Source: Pyropia yezoensis
Taxonomy: Eukaryota; Rhodophyta; Bangiophyceae; Bangiales; Bangiaceae
Assembly: GCA_009829735.1 (NCBI GenBank)
Contig: CM020620.1
Coordinates: 18,682,354-18,746,353, forward strand
DNA: 64,000 nucleotides
Direction of reading: 5' to 3'
Below, one piece after another: positions 19,201 to 31,140 of the stretch; the first letter of the stretch is position 1; each line of letters opens with the position of its first letter. The notes below the pieces were generated by a model, which had not been told where the DNA came from, ran no database searches, and saw only the letters and a program-made list of their open reading frames with translations. Both the position numbers and the translations under genes were made by a program.

Positions 19201-21481
19201 ACCTGACGACAAACGATCGAGTGCTCCCCATCACCCAAGTTAGACGATCGCTCACGAGCATTTAGTGCACCACGAGGCGAAGCAGGCTCCGTGACCGCCC
19301 AGCAGTGCGTAGGAGTAGACACTGGCCTGTTTTCGTGATTGACCCACTGAGATCCTGGAAGGATCGCATCTTGGCGCTCCCTGATGGGGGTAGGAGCGGC
19401 GCGGTCTCGTGTAGGTGCTCAAAAGTGTCGTGTAGGAGTTTCCCCCCGCGTCTGTGTTGCACCCTTACCCATTGCACGTCACGGTCCCATCAGCCATTTC
19501 AAGCGCCCACGGCATGACGCGCGCCGACAGCGCCGGGTTTCCCACAGAGAACCTACTGCCGCTGGGGGGTGCTTGGCGCGTGCGTGTTCGTGTTGTCGTC
19601 TCTCAGTCACACGCAGTGACTGTTCATTTTACTTCTTTTTTATTTTGTGGCGACTGGCACGCCAGACACCAATGTGAGCGAACATTGCCATCCCCAGCCC
19701 TCGATCTTGGCCATGTGGGCTTGCTAGCGTACGAGATCCTTTGCGGGGAGTGGTCCAGAGCCCAATCTGGTCGCGAGGCTTGCCCTCCCAATAGTACACT
19801 CGAACGGCAGGCGGCTGTTAGCCATTTCTTCCGGGCGATGGTTGCTGGAGGTGGAGAGGGCGGCCGTCGTTGTTCCTCCGTCGTTGCCCGACAGCGTCGG
19901 AGAAGTCGCAGAAAACATGAAAGTAAAGCCTGCAAAACTATCTTACAAAAAAGGAAAGCAGGTAACTAGGAGTAGAGAGGTGAAGAGACGCCAGTAACGT
20001 GACTTCTTTGTTCCAAAGTAGGCTAGGAAGGCACCCCCCAGGGCTGCCAACTGACCGGCAAGCCGGTCCTACGGAAAGAATTATGCAAATATAAGATACA
20101 GGTACGCATGACCGCCGTGGGCAGTTCATGCGCGCGCATCCTCCGCTGTCAGGTCTTCGTGCGGAAGGCGCTGGCTGCCTATCGTGCCCGAGATGTACAT
20201 ATCCATGGAGGAGAGCGCGCGATGTAGTCCTGCTGGAGGTGCCCGCTGGCGTCACCGCGCCGGGCACGCGCAGGTGGTATAAAAACAGAACAAGATGAGC
20301 GTATTGACCCTCGAGCGGCCGGGGCTGCTCGTACGCAGGGAGTGAGCTCGGCGGGTTCGCAAGAAGATGTAAGCGCTGCCAATCGGGCAGGTCGGCGGCG
20401 AGCAGCTCCCATCTGCGCCCTTGAAGACGCTGCCGTCTCGTGCCGCCAGGTCGTTGCCACTGTAATCGGCGGGGTGCACGCTTCGCGCCGTGTGCCGGTG
20501 CACAGCTGCCGCGGCCACGGCGCGCCCGTCCGTGCGGGCGCGCACACGCCCGTGCCGTCCAGGGTGCAAAAGTCGTGGGTGTCGTCCGCTCGTGACCGGT
20601 CCGTCATGCCCCGGGCCTCGCTCGCCGTGCCCACGGGCGCTGCGTCGGTGGCGGCGGCCTGGGGTGGAATTAGGGCGGCGGCAGGAATTGGAAGCACCTC
20701 CGCGGCCGCAGCAACCGCAACTGGGCCGTCCGTCGGCCCCCCCGAATCAAACAGGCAAGGGGGGCGTCCGTCGGCCGCGGTGGCGCCGCGCGGCAAGAGC
20801 AGCTGGCGGCACGGTCAGCAGTCCACGAAGGCGTGGCAAGTGGTCGTGGCGCCCGCCGCGGTGTTTCCTGCCAGCGGTCGCGTCCTTCAGTCGCCCGACG
20901 GTCGGTCGTGCCACGCGCCATGCCGTCGACCGTTAAGAGCAGGGCCGGTTACCGACGTTATGAGCATTCAAAACAGAATGAGCGCCGCTCGCGGCGACCC
21001 TCTAGCAAGCGCGGCGGTGGGGAGAGAAAAAGAGTGCTGCAAACCACGGATCAAGCTCTTGCCAGGGTCAGTGCTCGGGGCCGGGAATCAGCTGCGGGAC
21101 AGGGGTACTTCTGATCTGTTTCTGCGCTCCCCATCCAGGGGCTGGGCGCCGACTGCCGCCGCTTCCACAGCCCCGCACGAAATCGCTCTGACAATCCATT
21201 TTCAGGTACTGAAAATACGTTTATTAGAGTGTACCTGTCAATATGTACAAAGCGCATCACTCACGGCGATGTATAAGTGGGTCTCACCCTTACGCCTCCA
21301 CAAGTCTGATGATAAAATTGATGTATCTCTGCCTGATGACAGAGTGCTGGATTCGTACATCGAACTTCAGGGCTGTACTCTAGTCGAGTTGGCGGATGCT
21401 GGCAGCATCCAGCACGAAACTCAGCCCACGCCCACCATCCACCGCAGCGTACCTACCCATCGCAGCACTCGCCGGCCACCC
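19201..21481. other. Host intergenic sequence, no gene recognised
   Basis: A 397-codon plus-strand frame (20342-21535) and a 205-codon minus frame (20179-20796) overlap each other. Neither shows a domain, and the first runs into the MITE at 21482, so both are left as chance frames in GC-rich DNA. Confidence 0.4.
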
Positions 21482-21604
21482 TATTGTGCGTACCGTAAAA
21501 AGTTGACGTGCACGGGTCGTGCAGTGTGGGTTTGATTGGTCCAGTAGCCGAAATTTGACATGACCACGACACGTGCACGTCCTCTTTTTACGGGACACAT
21601 TATA
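21482..21604. mobile_element. MITE copy 1 (123 bp)
   Basis: Near-palindromic non-coding element with ~33-bp inverted ends of consensus TATAGTGCGTCCCGTAAAAA followed by GTGGACGTGCAC. Same length and ends as the copy at 23491-23613, with an internal block (GGTCCAGT.GCCGA..TTTGACATGA) in common. No transposase. Confidence 0.8.
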
Positions 21605-22369
21605 CCAACGCTCAACCTCGCCCACGCACCAGCCCGACCCCGCATAAAACAACGCAAGCGCTCTTGATACGACCGCAAGCCCGGCCCACGTGAGACGAAC
21701 CGACCATGAGCACAAAGAAACATAGCTTAGCGACATTTGAGACCGGAGGAGAAAGAAGGCAAACACAGAGCAAGGTGCAAGCGGACATACCACAAACACG
21801 CGAAGAAAGTAAAAAAACCGTCCGCGCAGAACATGAGGTCAGCGAGGGAGCGCGGAACTGAGGGACGCCCGCCCAGTAATCGTGAGAAATTGCGACTATT
21901 TCCAAAAACTAACATGCTGCAAGAACGACGGCCAGCCGCAAGAAAAGCGCCGCCCATGTCACATACGACACGCCCTGGAAGCCACATACAAAGAAAACGA
22001 AAAAAGCAGGCCAAAAAAGAAAAGAGTCGGATGGCACGGTCCCGCCGGCGCTGCGGCGAGGAGAGGGGGTGACGGCAGAGACCACGGCGTACAAGCCGTC
22101 ACATGAGGAAGAGGTCGCCCCAAAGCTCACAAGATGTGGGGAGGGTGCTCGAAGAGCGCGACGGCGTGGCAGGCCCGATCTAGCGGTCCAGTCCTCCTAG
22201 AGCAATCCCAGGTAAGACCCACCGAGAATGGACACTAGGGTTCAAAGCGAGTCCGGATCGGCCATTGGCTCAGAGCACCCTGTCGGGCGAAAGTATGGCA
22301 TATATTGAAAACTCTCAGGATGTTCGAGGGTTCATACAACGTGTCTGTTTCGAATTGGAGCACAGCTGC

Positions 22370-22426
22370 CTGGGGCACCTGTGGTTGCCTGGGGCACCTG
22401 TCGTTGCCTGGGGCACCTGTGGTTGG
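22370..22426 (+). repeat. Minisatellite, 3 x 19 bp
   Basis: CTGGGGCACCTGTGGTTGC repeated three times head to tail with one internal substitution and a last-base change. Confidence 0.85.
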
Positions 22427-22428
22427 CT

Positions 22429-23052
22429 TGTGCTGCACGCCCAGGGCGTGCACTAAGCTGCACGCCCCGGGCGAGATTAGGCGTGTTTTTAGGGCGTGTC
22501 ACGGTTCCACGCTCAAGTTTTCGGGGCGTGCACTAGAGCGGGATCATACTTTCCATAGATTTGAATACCTTCTGATAGTTACCATCGCACAGTGAAGCCA
22601 TAATGGAACGATCGTCAAGGGCCCAGCCAGAAAGGCCATCCAGTTCTGCACACTGGGCGGGAGCAATGCTACGTGCGTCCAGTTTGGGATTCCCAGCGGG
22701 CATCTCACGCACATGCCGTGGTTGTCCTGACGCCTTCGAGGCAGTCGCGCCGGACGTGGCTGTATGCTTTCATGGCGCAGTGGGGTCCAGAGCGAGCGTG
22801 TCTGCTCAACGGGCGCCGCCACGAGTGATTGCAGCAAGTAAGCCCGATTCTGTCAGAAGTCCGGCGCGACCCAAGTCACCACTTGAAGTAACTGTCAATG
22901 GTGGTAGAGCTTGGTAATAACTTGCACTCGTCTGATAAAACATTTTTAAGCCATTGGAGCGTCCAGGCCGGAATGAATTTTTGAGGGCGTGCTTAAGGCG
23001 TGTTTAAAACGTGTCACTTCTGCACGCCCCCGAAAAAGGTGCAGCACAAGCC
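22429..23052. mobile_element. Possible 624-bp element with 14-bp inverted ends
   Basis: GGCTTGTGCTGCAC at the left and its exact complement GTGCAGCACAAGCC at the right. The sub-terminal regions on both sides are rich in GGCGTGC/GCACGCC and share GGCGTGTTT...CGTGTCAC motifs. No clear target duplication or coding sequence. Confidence 0.4.
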
Positions 23053-23490
23053 TACTTGGGGTGGACATCTGGTGTTGATATTTGACACGGAATGGGCACA
23101 TTTGGTCTCGTCCAGCGAGGAAGACATATCAACGACAAAGTTGCGCGATCGTTGCGCGTGTGGGATCTATGGAAATGACATATTCGCTCTGAACCCTGAT
23201 GTCCGCCCTTTGCTGGGGGTGAGAGGGGTTGTTGGCCTGCGTGGTGCTCAAAGTGGGAGGTGTAGGTGACTGGTGAGTAACTTCTCGAAGTGTCATCTGC
23301 CTGCAACCTTTATCTGGCGAGCGGGCCCGCTCAGACGATGAATTAGTCCCTTGGAGTTTGTCGCAGCCTCCCAGAAATTGCTGAGGCAAGTCTGCAAATC
23401 TTTCTCAGGCTATCCAGAACGGCTTGGGGTCTCAAGGAAGCCTCAGCGCTTGATGTTTCACGCCGACGGCCGTTCAATGTTCGAGGGCGA

Positions 23491-23613
23491 CATTGTACTT
23501 CCCGTAAAAAGTGGACGTGCACAGGTCGTGAAGCGTGGGTTCGGATGGTCCAGTGGCCGATGTTTGACATGATCACGACACGTGCACGTCCACTTTTTAC
23601 GGGACGCACTATA
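23491..23613. mobile_element. MITE copy 2 (123 bp)
   Basis: The inner inverted ends CCCGTAAAAAGTGGACGTGC are perfect here. Partner of copy 1 at 21482-21604. Confidence 0.8.
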
Positions 23614-24283
23614 CATGGCGCGATAATGTATGCCTGACGTGTCTGGCGATAAAAGAGACGCGTTTCTGTCACGGCACCCCAAATCTATATTGGACGGTGT
23701 TCCCTCATGTGCTTGTGTCAACTATAGACATCACAGTCGGAGACTGTACTCTTCCGGCGAAGAGGTTTGTGATCAAGAATTTAATGTCGCCTACACACCG
23801 GCATGTGATTTTCGACGCTTTACAATGAGGTCGTTTCCTCGCCTGCACCTTTTTTGCACATACAACATAGTGCGCGCTTTATACCATCGGACAAGCACCT
23901 GGCGGGTGTCTTCTTCATGAGGTTTGTTCTTCATTGTAGCAGCTCATCGTCGCATGGTACTTTTGCCCAAACGAAGAATTGTGCTATGGCCTATCGCTAC
24001 TTCCCCAAATGCTGAGCCCAGGAACACGACACAGCACCGCCGAAGACCAGTTCGCCGACTTGGCCGTTCCCCTGTCTCTCACGCACATCCTCCGTCCAAT
24101 AGGCAGCAGTGCACGCCTCGCTAGATGCGGGGCGTAACGTCATGTGGGGGACCACCGCCAATGCGAACAGCTGGCACCCCGGCAGGGAGCAACTGACTAC
24201 ATACAGCGCACCATCTACGCATACAGCAGCTCAAGAAGGAACGAGGAATGAGAGCAAGAAAACAGTCTGTTCAGGATCCCAAT
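23614..24283. other. Host intergenic sequence, nothing recognised
   Basis: Lower GC than the flanks; short frames only. Confidence 0.4.
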
Positions 24284-24367
24284 GCGACGGACCCCAACAC
24301 ATGACCAAAAAGACACGCCGGCTCTGCGACGGACCCTAACACATGACCGAAAAGACACGCCAGCTCT
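24284..24367 (+). repeat. Tandem duplication, 2 x 42 bp
   Basis: Two head-to-tail copies beginning GCGACGGACCC(C/T)AACACATG and differing at three positions. Confidence 0.85.
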
Positions 24368-25850
24368 GCCCACTTCTTAACTTGGCAAATCATCAGAGGC
24401 CAAGCGCCCCCTGGACGCGTTGGGACGTCCCATGAACATACCGTAGGCGCACTCCGCACCCACAGTCACCATTGACTTTGCGAACGACCACCCGTAGCAC
24501 TATATACTATATGCACAGGAGCTCAATGAGGCACAAATAACGAGAGAACGAAAACGAGCCCGTTAACCGTCAGTTCAGTGTCCTAAAGCCACGGACCTCG
24601 AACACTGGCTCGAGCGAACACGCGGCTCTAAACCACACAAGACCCTACACCCCGAAAAAGTGAGGCCGCAACCTGGTGCGCGTCCACAGTAGTCAAACGC
24701 TACGACTGCCACTCAAAGATGCAACTGTTCCACCAAATGCCACCACCTCGGTCGTCCCTCGGCCTCCCCAAACCCATACAATATGTACTGGTTAAAAAGA
24801 TATGGGCCAACACTCGATGACGCACCAGTGTCCATCCAACGCCAGCCTCTCAGTCGAGCAGACACCCATCACTTGATCCATCAATGTGCGCGACTACAGG
24901 ATTCTACTCTGAACAGACCTCTTGTAGCGTAGCGCCACACCCTACATGTAGCCCAGCGCCACACCCGCAGCCAGACGACACCCGACACACCTCCTGAAGC
25001 GCAGCGCCGCACTCGCAGCCAGGCGACACCCGAAGAGACTGCTGTGTCAAAGAATCAGGTGCGTGTCGCGCCTCGGCGTGCGACTCGTGTGCGTGCCAGA
25101 AGGAAGTGGGTGAGCAAGTCAGCTTTCAGAGGTGACGTAGTGGGTGTGCAGCTGTTCGGTACGGAGGCGTGGTGTGAGAGGAAGGCTGGTGGGAGAGGGC
25201 GGCGTCGTGAATGCGGAACGCGCAACGGTCGTGATACAGATCGTATTCAAGCGACTCGAACAGTGCACGTTCGGGGGCGTGTGCGCAACGTGCGCCTCGC
25301 GACCTCTCGCGCAGCCGCACTCACAAATCTAAGTGCGACTGATGCGGAACAACTGCAATTATATCACCTTCGAGCCGCCATATTTCCTGTACCGCAATCT
25401 CAGCCCCAGCATCTAGCGGGTGCTTCGACGAACAGTCGCAGTCGCTTTTCTGGCAACTTCCATCGACTGCGGCAGAACAGTAAATGGCCACCATCCCAAC
25501 CGCTGCCCTGCTTCTGGACCCACCTGCTTGCGACGGCCACCCCGACCTGCTCTGCTTCTTTCTTTATCAATACAGAAAGCTTCTCCGCACCGTGCCCGAA
25601 ACTGCCGCCCACCATGTGTCCAAAGCGCCTCCCTGCAGCCTGTCTCGCGAGCTAGCCACGCCTTGGTTGGCGCACGTCGGGCGCACTCTCGAAGAATTGC
25701 CTCGCGACCCGCTTTCTACTCTGACGATTGACAGATGCTGCGGCGGCCGTAGCCCCTTTCGGTCGCGGCACGGCGACGGTGACGCCTTTCCTGCGGCGCT
25801 TACGCCCGTACAAGGCTGCCAGATGTCGTCTACTGTAAGGAGGACGTCCG
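24368..25850. other. Host intergenic sequence with short imperfect repeats
   Basis: Around 24915-25035 the motif GTAGC..AGCGCCACAC / GCAGCCAGACGACACCCGA recurs imperfectly two to three times. Frames at 25044-25731 in all three phases show no domain. Confidence 0.35.
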
Positions 25851-25883
25851 GCCCTGCACTAGACGCTCAACTGGGATCGCCTG

Positions 25884-27597
25884 GTGGACCTTCAGATCAT
25901 GCGCCTCGGTCTGTGGAGAAGACTCCTTCGAGCGCTTCAGGGCCGCGTGGTGGAGCTCGAGCAGCGCATTTTCGTCGTCCAGGACCTGGAGGTACGCATG
26001 GGTGCCCTCGAGACACACTTCATGCTTGTCCAATGTTCCATTTCGGGGCTTACCGCACTGCAGCAGATCATTCAAGCTAGCAAGACGGGGCAGGGTGCAG
26101 CTTTGCGGCAGTGCTTGAGGATTTTATTGAAGAAGCGCGTGGGTGCTTGCCCGGAGGCTCTCTCGGCCAGGCGCAGGTGGCGCTCACCTGTACTGACGAT
26201 GGAGTATGCTGGCACTCGTGGCGCCGTTGAACAACTGCTGGCTCTGTCGTCGGTCGACGCCATTTGCACGAGCGGTGTGGGGGGAAGAGTGTCAGACAGG
26301 CTCGTACGCTTTGAATACGCTGGGGGGCTGTTGACTGTACTCGGCTGCTCTGTATCCGAGCCAGCCGATTTAAAGTGCAAGACGTTCGCTCGGCTGAACG
26401 GGTCCGTGTCAACCCGACTTTTCTGCGACTCCTTCTCGGGCACCATGGACGTTCCTAACACGCATCACTTCCATGAGATGATAGGGAAGACGATCACTGC
26501 ACTGGGACATCTACGCGACAGCCTGGAGCTGGCCCCTGATGGATTTGTTCAGCAGCTGAAGCGCTCTATCGCTCGCGGAAACGGGCATGACGACGCTCTG
26601 CAAGCAATGTAGCGCTACATCGAGCAACAGGTAGCCGCACGTCTGAAACTGAGCCCTTCAAAGTTTGGTGTGCCCACAGACTGGTGCACGGTTGCGGGAA
26701 TCAAGGAACAGCTCCTTGCTACATCCCCTGTTTGGTCAAAGGACAGTGAGGACTGGGGCGTGGCACTTCCATTGTATCAGGCGATGACGTGCTCGGTCCG
26801 GCGCACGCGAAGATGGACGTGTTGCTGCCAGAACACGCCGTCACTTGGCTGAAGAGGTGCACAAGGGGATCACGCAATGCAGCTTCCTGTGGCGAAACTC
26901 TTGCAGTTCTTGTGGCAATCGACTTTGGGATTCGGGTAGTGGACGTTGCCGTCGGCGTGTCCGCGCACAGCAGCCGGGCCACCGTGTCCTTCTTTCGAGT
27001 ATCCGCATTTTTGAGGCTGCCATGCGGCCAGGCGGCAGCAGTAGTGCACCCTTACCTACTTGCATCTGGTCAGAGAAACCACTCTGTTCGGAAAGACAAG
27101 TTCTTGTTTCTTCGTATGCATGATCCGAGTAGCCGGGGTCCCCTTCTACGCTGGTGGCGCTTGAAGTAGAGCTTGCTCGCTTTCTGGGCGTCGAGGCGTC
27201 GTCGCTCACGGAAGTCATAGACGACGCACTTGAGGAGCTGTCGTGCATGTCTGCCACAGCTTCCCATGCTTCTTGGGCATACGTCTCGTCACCATCAGCG
27301 CCAACCATAGGCCGACTCGACAGCCTGGGAGGCGGACTCGGATTCCAAGGAGAAGAGCCAGTCGCAAGACCTTCTGCACTTGCGAGGGGTCGCTGGGCGG
27401 CCAAAGGCACAGTTGAGCTGTTGACATCCCCAGCACTGCTCAAGCTCCGAGTGGTGCCTAGCCGTGCAGCTCGACGGCCGACTTCCACTGCGCCCCTCAA
27501 GCGCGGCCAGTCGAACTTATCGTCAATGTCGCCCGAAGGACGCAGGCCACGGATGTGCCTGTACGGCGTATTCTCCGGCACGCCACAGCTACGTTGA
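25884..27597 (+). pseudogene. Unrecognised decayed or multi-exon gene
   Basis: Not identified. A 242-codon frame (25884-26612) starts with a likely coiled coil (heptad Leu/Val around RRLLRALQGRVVELEQR), then mixed globular sequence. It ends at a TAG, after which the same frame stays open (RYIEQQVAARLKLSPSKFG) to about 26790. Protein-like sequence then continues in another frame (LGPAHAKMDVLLPEHAVTWL) to about 27150, and again at 27154-27597 (LTEVIDDALEEL). Ordinary amino acid composition sets it apart from the surrounding GC shadows. Either a pseudogene with one nonsense codon and frameshifts, or exons whose junctions I could not place. An overlapping minus frame (26841-28046) is an alternative. 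Confidence 0.35.
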
Positions 27598-27639
27598 GGA
27601 TGCCCGAGAATCTGTCCGCTAGGCGCAAGAGCAGACAGA

Positions 27640-28260
27640 TCCATTACAGCGCGTCGGGACGACGCACAGGCCAATGGCCGACCGTGCCCGCCCCCCGCAC
27701 CTGCTGCCGCCGTAAGCCCACGCGCACATCGCGTACCGACCTCGCCGATCGCGGAAGGCCGACTAAGCTCGCCCCCCACAGCTGCTGCCGCCGCCGACGA
27801 TGAGCACCTGCCGCCGGCGCCTCCCGCAGCTGCCGCCGCCGCCCCCTGACGCTGCTGCCGCCGCCGACGGTGCCCGCGCCCCGCAGTTTGCGCCGCCCCC
27901 AATCGACGAGAAATGCGCGTCGCGACCTCGTCGCAGACGGAAGTCCCACGGTGCCCGCTCCCCCCCCACGTTGTGCGCCCCACGAGCCCACTGCCGCCGC
28001 CAACGGTGCCCGCCTGCCGCACCTGCAGCTGCCTGCCTCCCACCACTTACGCACGTCACGATTCCCCCCCAAGCTCCCGAGCACAGCGCGTCGCGACCAC
28101 GCCGCAGACGTGCGCAGGCGGGTGAGCCGCCGGTGTGCGCCCCGAACGGCCGTCGCCACCGCCGACGGTGCTGGCTTGAAGCGCCAATCGCAGCAGGCAG
28201 TGTCAGTCGAACGCCTGCCCGAGGCGGGCGAGATGGCTCGTTGCGCGCCACTCTCTAGTC
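27640..28260 (+). repeat. Degenerate GC-rich repeat (GCTGCCGCCGCC / GACGGTGCCCGC)
   Basis: Recurrent blocks GCTGCCGCCGCCGACGGTGC and GTCGCGACC(T/A)CG(T/C)CGCAGACG. Frames through it are low-complexity on both strands. Confidence 0.5.
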
Positions 28261-28859
28261 ACAGGACGGGTCGCGAGCTGCACGTGCCCCTACGCTGTTC
28301 GAAAGTCCAGCACGTGGGCATGCGACATGCAAGTGCCGGACAATCGAGGACAATCACATAAATGCCCGAAAGCGAAGACACTTTTTGCTGCTCCATTGGT
28401 GCCCCGCACTTTCGGTCAATGCGCCTGTGACCACACTCCGAAGATCTGCCACAGGAAGAGGGAAATGGATAGTGTGATAGTACTTTGTCGGTGCTTGTCA
28501 GAGAAAAGTATAACAATTTACACCCCTTATTTCGAGACAGGGTACCGTGGTGTCTGTGTCATCGTCCACCGGCCGCCCCTCCGGTGGGCGTCTCTCTCTC
28601 GAGTCTCTACAGCTTCGCGTGCGTGCTCTTGCCCATCATCGTCTCCAAGATCTGCAGCCTGAATAGTCCAAAGCTGTAGTCGGAGTTTTATGCAGCCAGT
28701 TCTCATGAAAAACCGCTCATATTATCGCATAGGTCGCCAAGTGCTAAAAGCCTGAACTCGAGGTCTCACGAGAGCTCGAGAGAGAGCTCGTCGCAAGACA
28801 GGCCTGCACGATTTGTTTCACAGGCCGAATTGTAATGCGCCAGTGCTACGCGTCATTCC
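28261..28859. other. Host intergenic sequence, nothing recognised
   Basis: Moderate GC and several AT-rich pockets; no motif seen. Confidence 0.35.
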
Positions 28860-30180
28860 TCATCAGGACGCACACCAGCTGCCCGCCTGCGCCCGCGCCC
28901 GCGGGCGCGTGGGTGCGCGGGGAGCGGCCGGCCGCTGCCGGGCTGCGCTGCCACAGCTGGTCGCGGGCGGGGGCGGCCGCCGCGCGCTAGCGGCGGGGCC
29001 GCTGGCTGCAGGGCAGGGGCTTGGGGGGGGCGGCCGATACCTGGAGGCGATGACAGCCCTGGCCGCGCCGCAGCTGGCAGCTTGTGGGGGCGACCGTCGC
29101 CCGGCTGTGGCAGCGCGGCTGGCCACGGCACGCGGGGCGGCGGCGAGGCTGGCTGCGGCGCGGCGGCTTATGGGGGCGTTCGTTGGTCTGCTGACCGCAC
29201 GTCGGGCGGCGCTGCGGCAGTCGCGCATCTGTGGCATTGCGTGTGGCTCGGGGGTGGGGGCGTCCGTCACACTGGAGTGAGGGGCGGATAGCTCCTGCGC
29301 GGCGCGCGTCGAGGATGGCGTCCTGAGCGTGGCGGCGACCAGGCCACGTCGTCCGCGTCGCAGCTGGCAGCGCGGCTGGGGTGGCCAGCCGCCCAGTGTC
29401 AGCAGCGCGGCGGGCTGGGTGGCGTCGGGCGGGGGGCGGCCGCGTCGACGCGCCGGTGGGCGGCTTCGGGGGGTGGGTACTCTGCTGGCATCGGCTCGGA
29501 CGACGACGGCGCCGCGCGGGGCCACCACGCGAAGGGGGCGGCTGGCAAGGCGGCCGGGGCGGTTGCCGCGGGTTCAGCCAGCAGCTCGGATGATGGGTCG
29601 GGGGGTGGGCGGTCGGGGGGTGGCTCTGCCGGCGGCGGCCATGCGGCCCGTCGCGGCGCATACCTGCGCCACGGCCACACGGCGGGGTCGGCCAGCAGCC
29701 CGGACGGCTGTTCAGGGAGCGGCTCAGCCGACGGGTCGGCCAGCAGCTCCTGGGCGGGCACCCGCGCCGCCACGGCGTGCGCCACCGGCACGCGGCCAAG
29801 GCGGCGTCGGGGAGCGCCTCCGACGGCGGGTCGGGCAGCGGCTCGAGGAGCAGCTCGGGCGGGGGCGGGCACGCGCGGCGCCACGGTGGGGGGGGACCAC
29901 CCCGCCACCCGGCCGTCAGACGCGTCATCTGCCCGCGAGACGTCGCGGCCGCGGCCACCCCCACCCAGCCAACACCACCACCACCGCCAAAACCAGCACC
30001 ACCACCACCGCTGCCACTCCCACAAGCCCCGGTCCCACCACTGCTGCCACCGCTACCGCCGCCACCGCCAACGCCACTCATGACGCCACCGCGCACCCCC
30101 GCGACGCTCGTCACGCCCGGCATGGCCGTGTGCCCCCCCACCGCACCCTCAGCCCCATCCGGTGGTAGCTCATCCACCAC
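28860..30180. repeat. Very GC-rich low-complexity region
   Basis: GGCGGC/GCTGGC-rich texture, the reverse strand of that seen at 8600-9165. Long frames exist in most phases and encode only Ala/Gly/Arg/Pro-rich sequence; none is claimed as a gene. Confidence 0.45.
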
Positions 30181-30183
30181 CTC

Positions 30184-30688
30184 CTACGGCGCCGAGTAGG
30201 CCAGGTACTTGGCATCTACAAACAGAAAGGCGTCGATCAGCGCCGTCACAATCGCCGCCCGCTCCTCCGCGGCTACGCCGCCTGCCAACGTTGCCGACGC
30301 CGACGACGCCCCCGCATCAGCCGTCGTCGTCGTCGTCATCGCCCCCCGACTGGCCGAGCCGTCGCCGCCCCCGCCATTGCCGGCGCCCCCGACAGCCAGC
30401 GGCGGCGGCGGCGGCGGCGTGCGCCACGAGCCGCCCAGCACCGCGCCGGCCAGATTGTTGGCCGCAAAGTCCGCCGCCCGCCGCCCGCCGTGGCCGTAAA
30501 AGATGCCGTAAAAGGCGGTGCGCGGCGGCGACGGCGGCGGCCGCGGTGGGGGCGGCAGCGGCAGCGGCGGCGGGTGCACCGCCGCCGACGCCAGTGGCAC
30601 GGCTGTGGTGCCGACGATGGGGGCCGTGTCACGCGGGGCGGAACCCACCCCCAGGGCGGTAGGGGGCGTACCCCCGCCCCCGCCCCAC

Positions 30689-30720
<32 letters not shown>

Positions 30721-31008
30721 GCCGCCGCCGCCGTCGCCGCCGTCGCCGTCGCCGCCGTTCCCGCCGTCACCGCCGCCGCCGCCGCCGCCGCCGCGCGCCA
30801 CCGATCCACCGCCTCCTCCGCGTCCACGCAGGGATGGCCCCAAGCGTGTCCACCAGCGCCCGCCGCCGCCGCCCCCGCCGCGCCACCACCACGTACACGC
30901 CCGGCGACGATGCAGACTCGGCGTCTGCCGCCGCCGCCGACGCGGCGGCGGTGGCAACGCCCGCCAGCCCCGCCGGCGCGGGCGTCCCCACCCCCACGCT
31001 GCCGCCAC
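30184..31008 (-). CDS. PP2C-like protein phosphatase fragment (atypical)
   Basis: The minus frame contains FYGIFYGHGGRRAADFAANNL, closely resembling the PP2C (PPM) signature in which the first aspartate of DGHGG binds a catalytic metal. About 80 residues later EERAAIVTALIDAFLFVDAKYL fits the following PP2C helix. The aspartate of DGHGG is Tyr here (TAC for GAC, one base change). The upstream part is Pro/Gly-rich and lacks a visible MED motif. The frame ends at a TAG (30184) after AYSAP, and the later GDSR and DG motifs are not convincing downstream. It could be a real gene with introns, a pseudophosphatase, a pseudogene or a consensus error. Only the core motif is secure. Confidence 0.4.
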
Positions 31009-31105
31009 CCCCTACGGCCAGCAGCATGTCGCCGGCCGCGGCCAGCAGGCCGGGGGGGGGGCCTCTGGCGGCGCCGCCCAGGTCCATGGCGGCCCAGGCC
31101 GGGAG

Positions 31106-31140
<35 letters not shown>

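Noticed and set aside
20342..21535. 397-codon plus-strand ORF
   Set aside because: Ends inside a MITE, overlaps an equally open minus frame and shows no domain.
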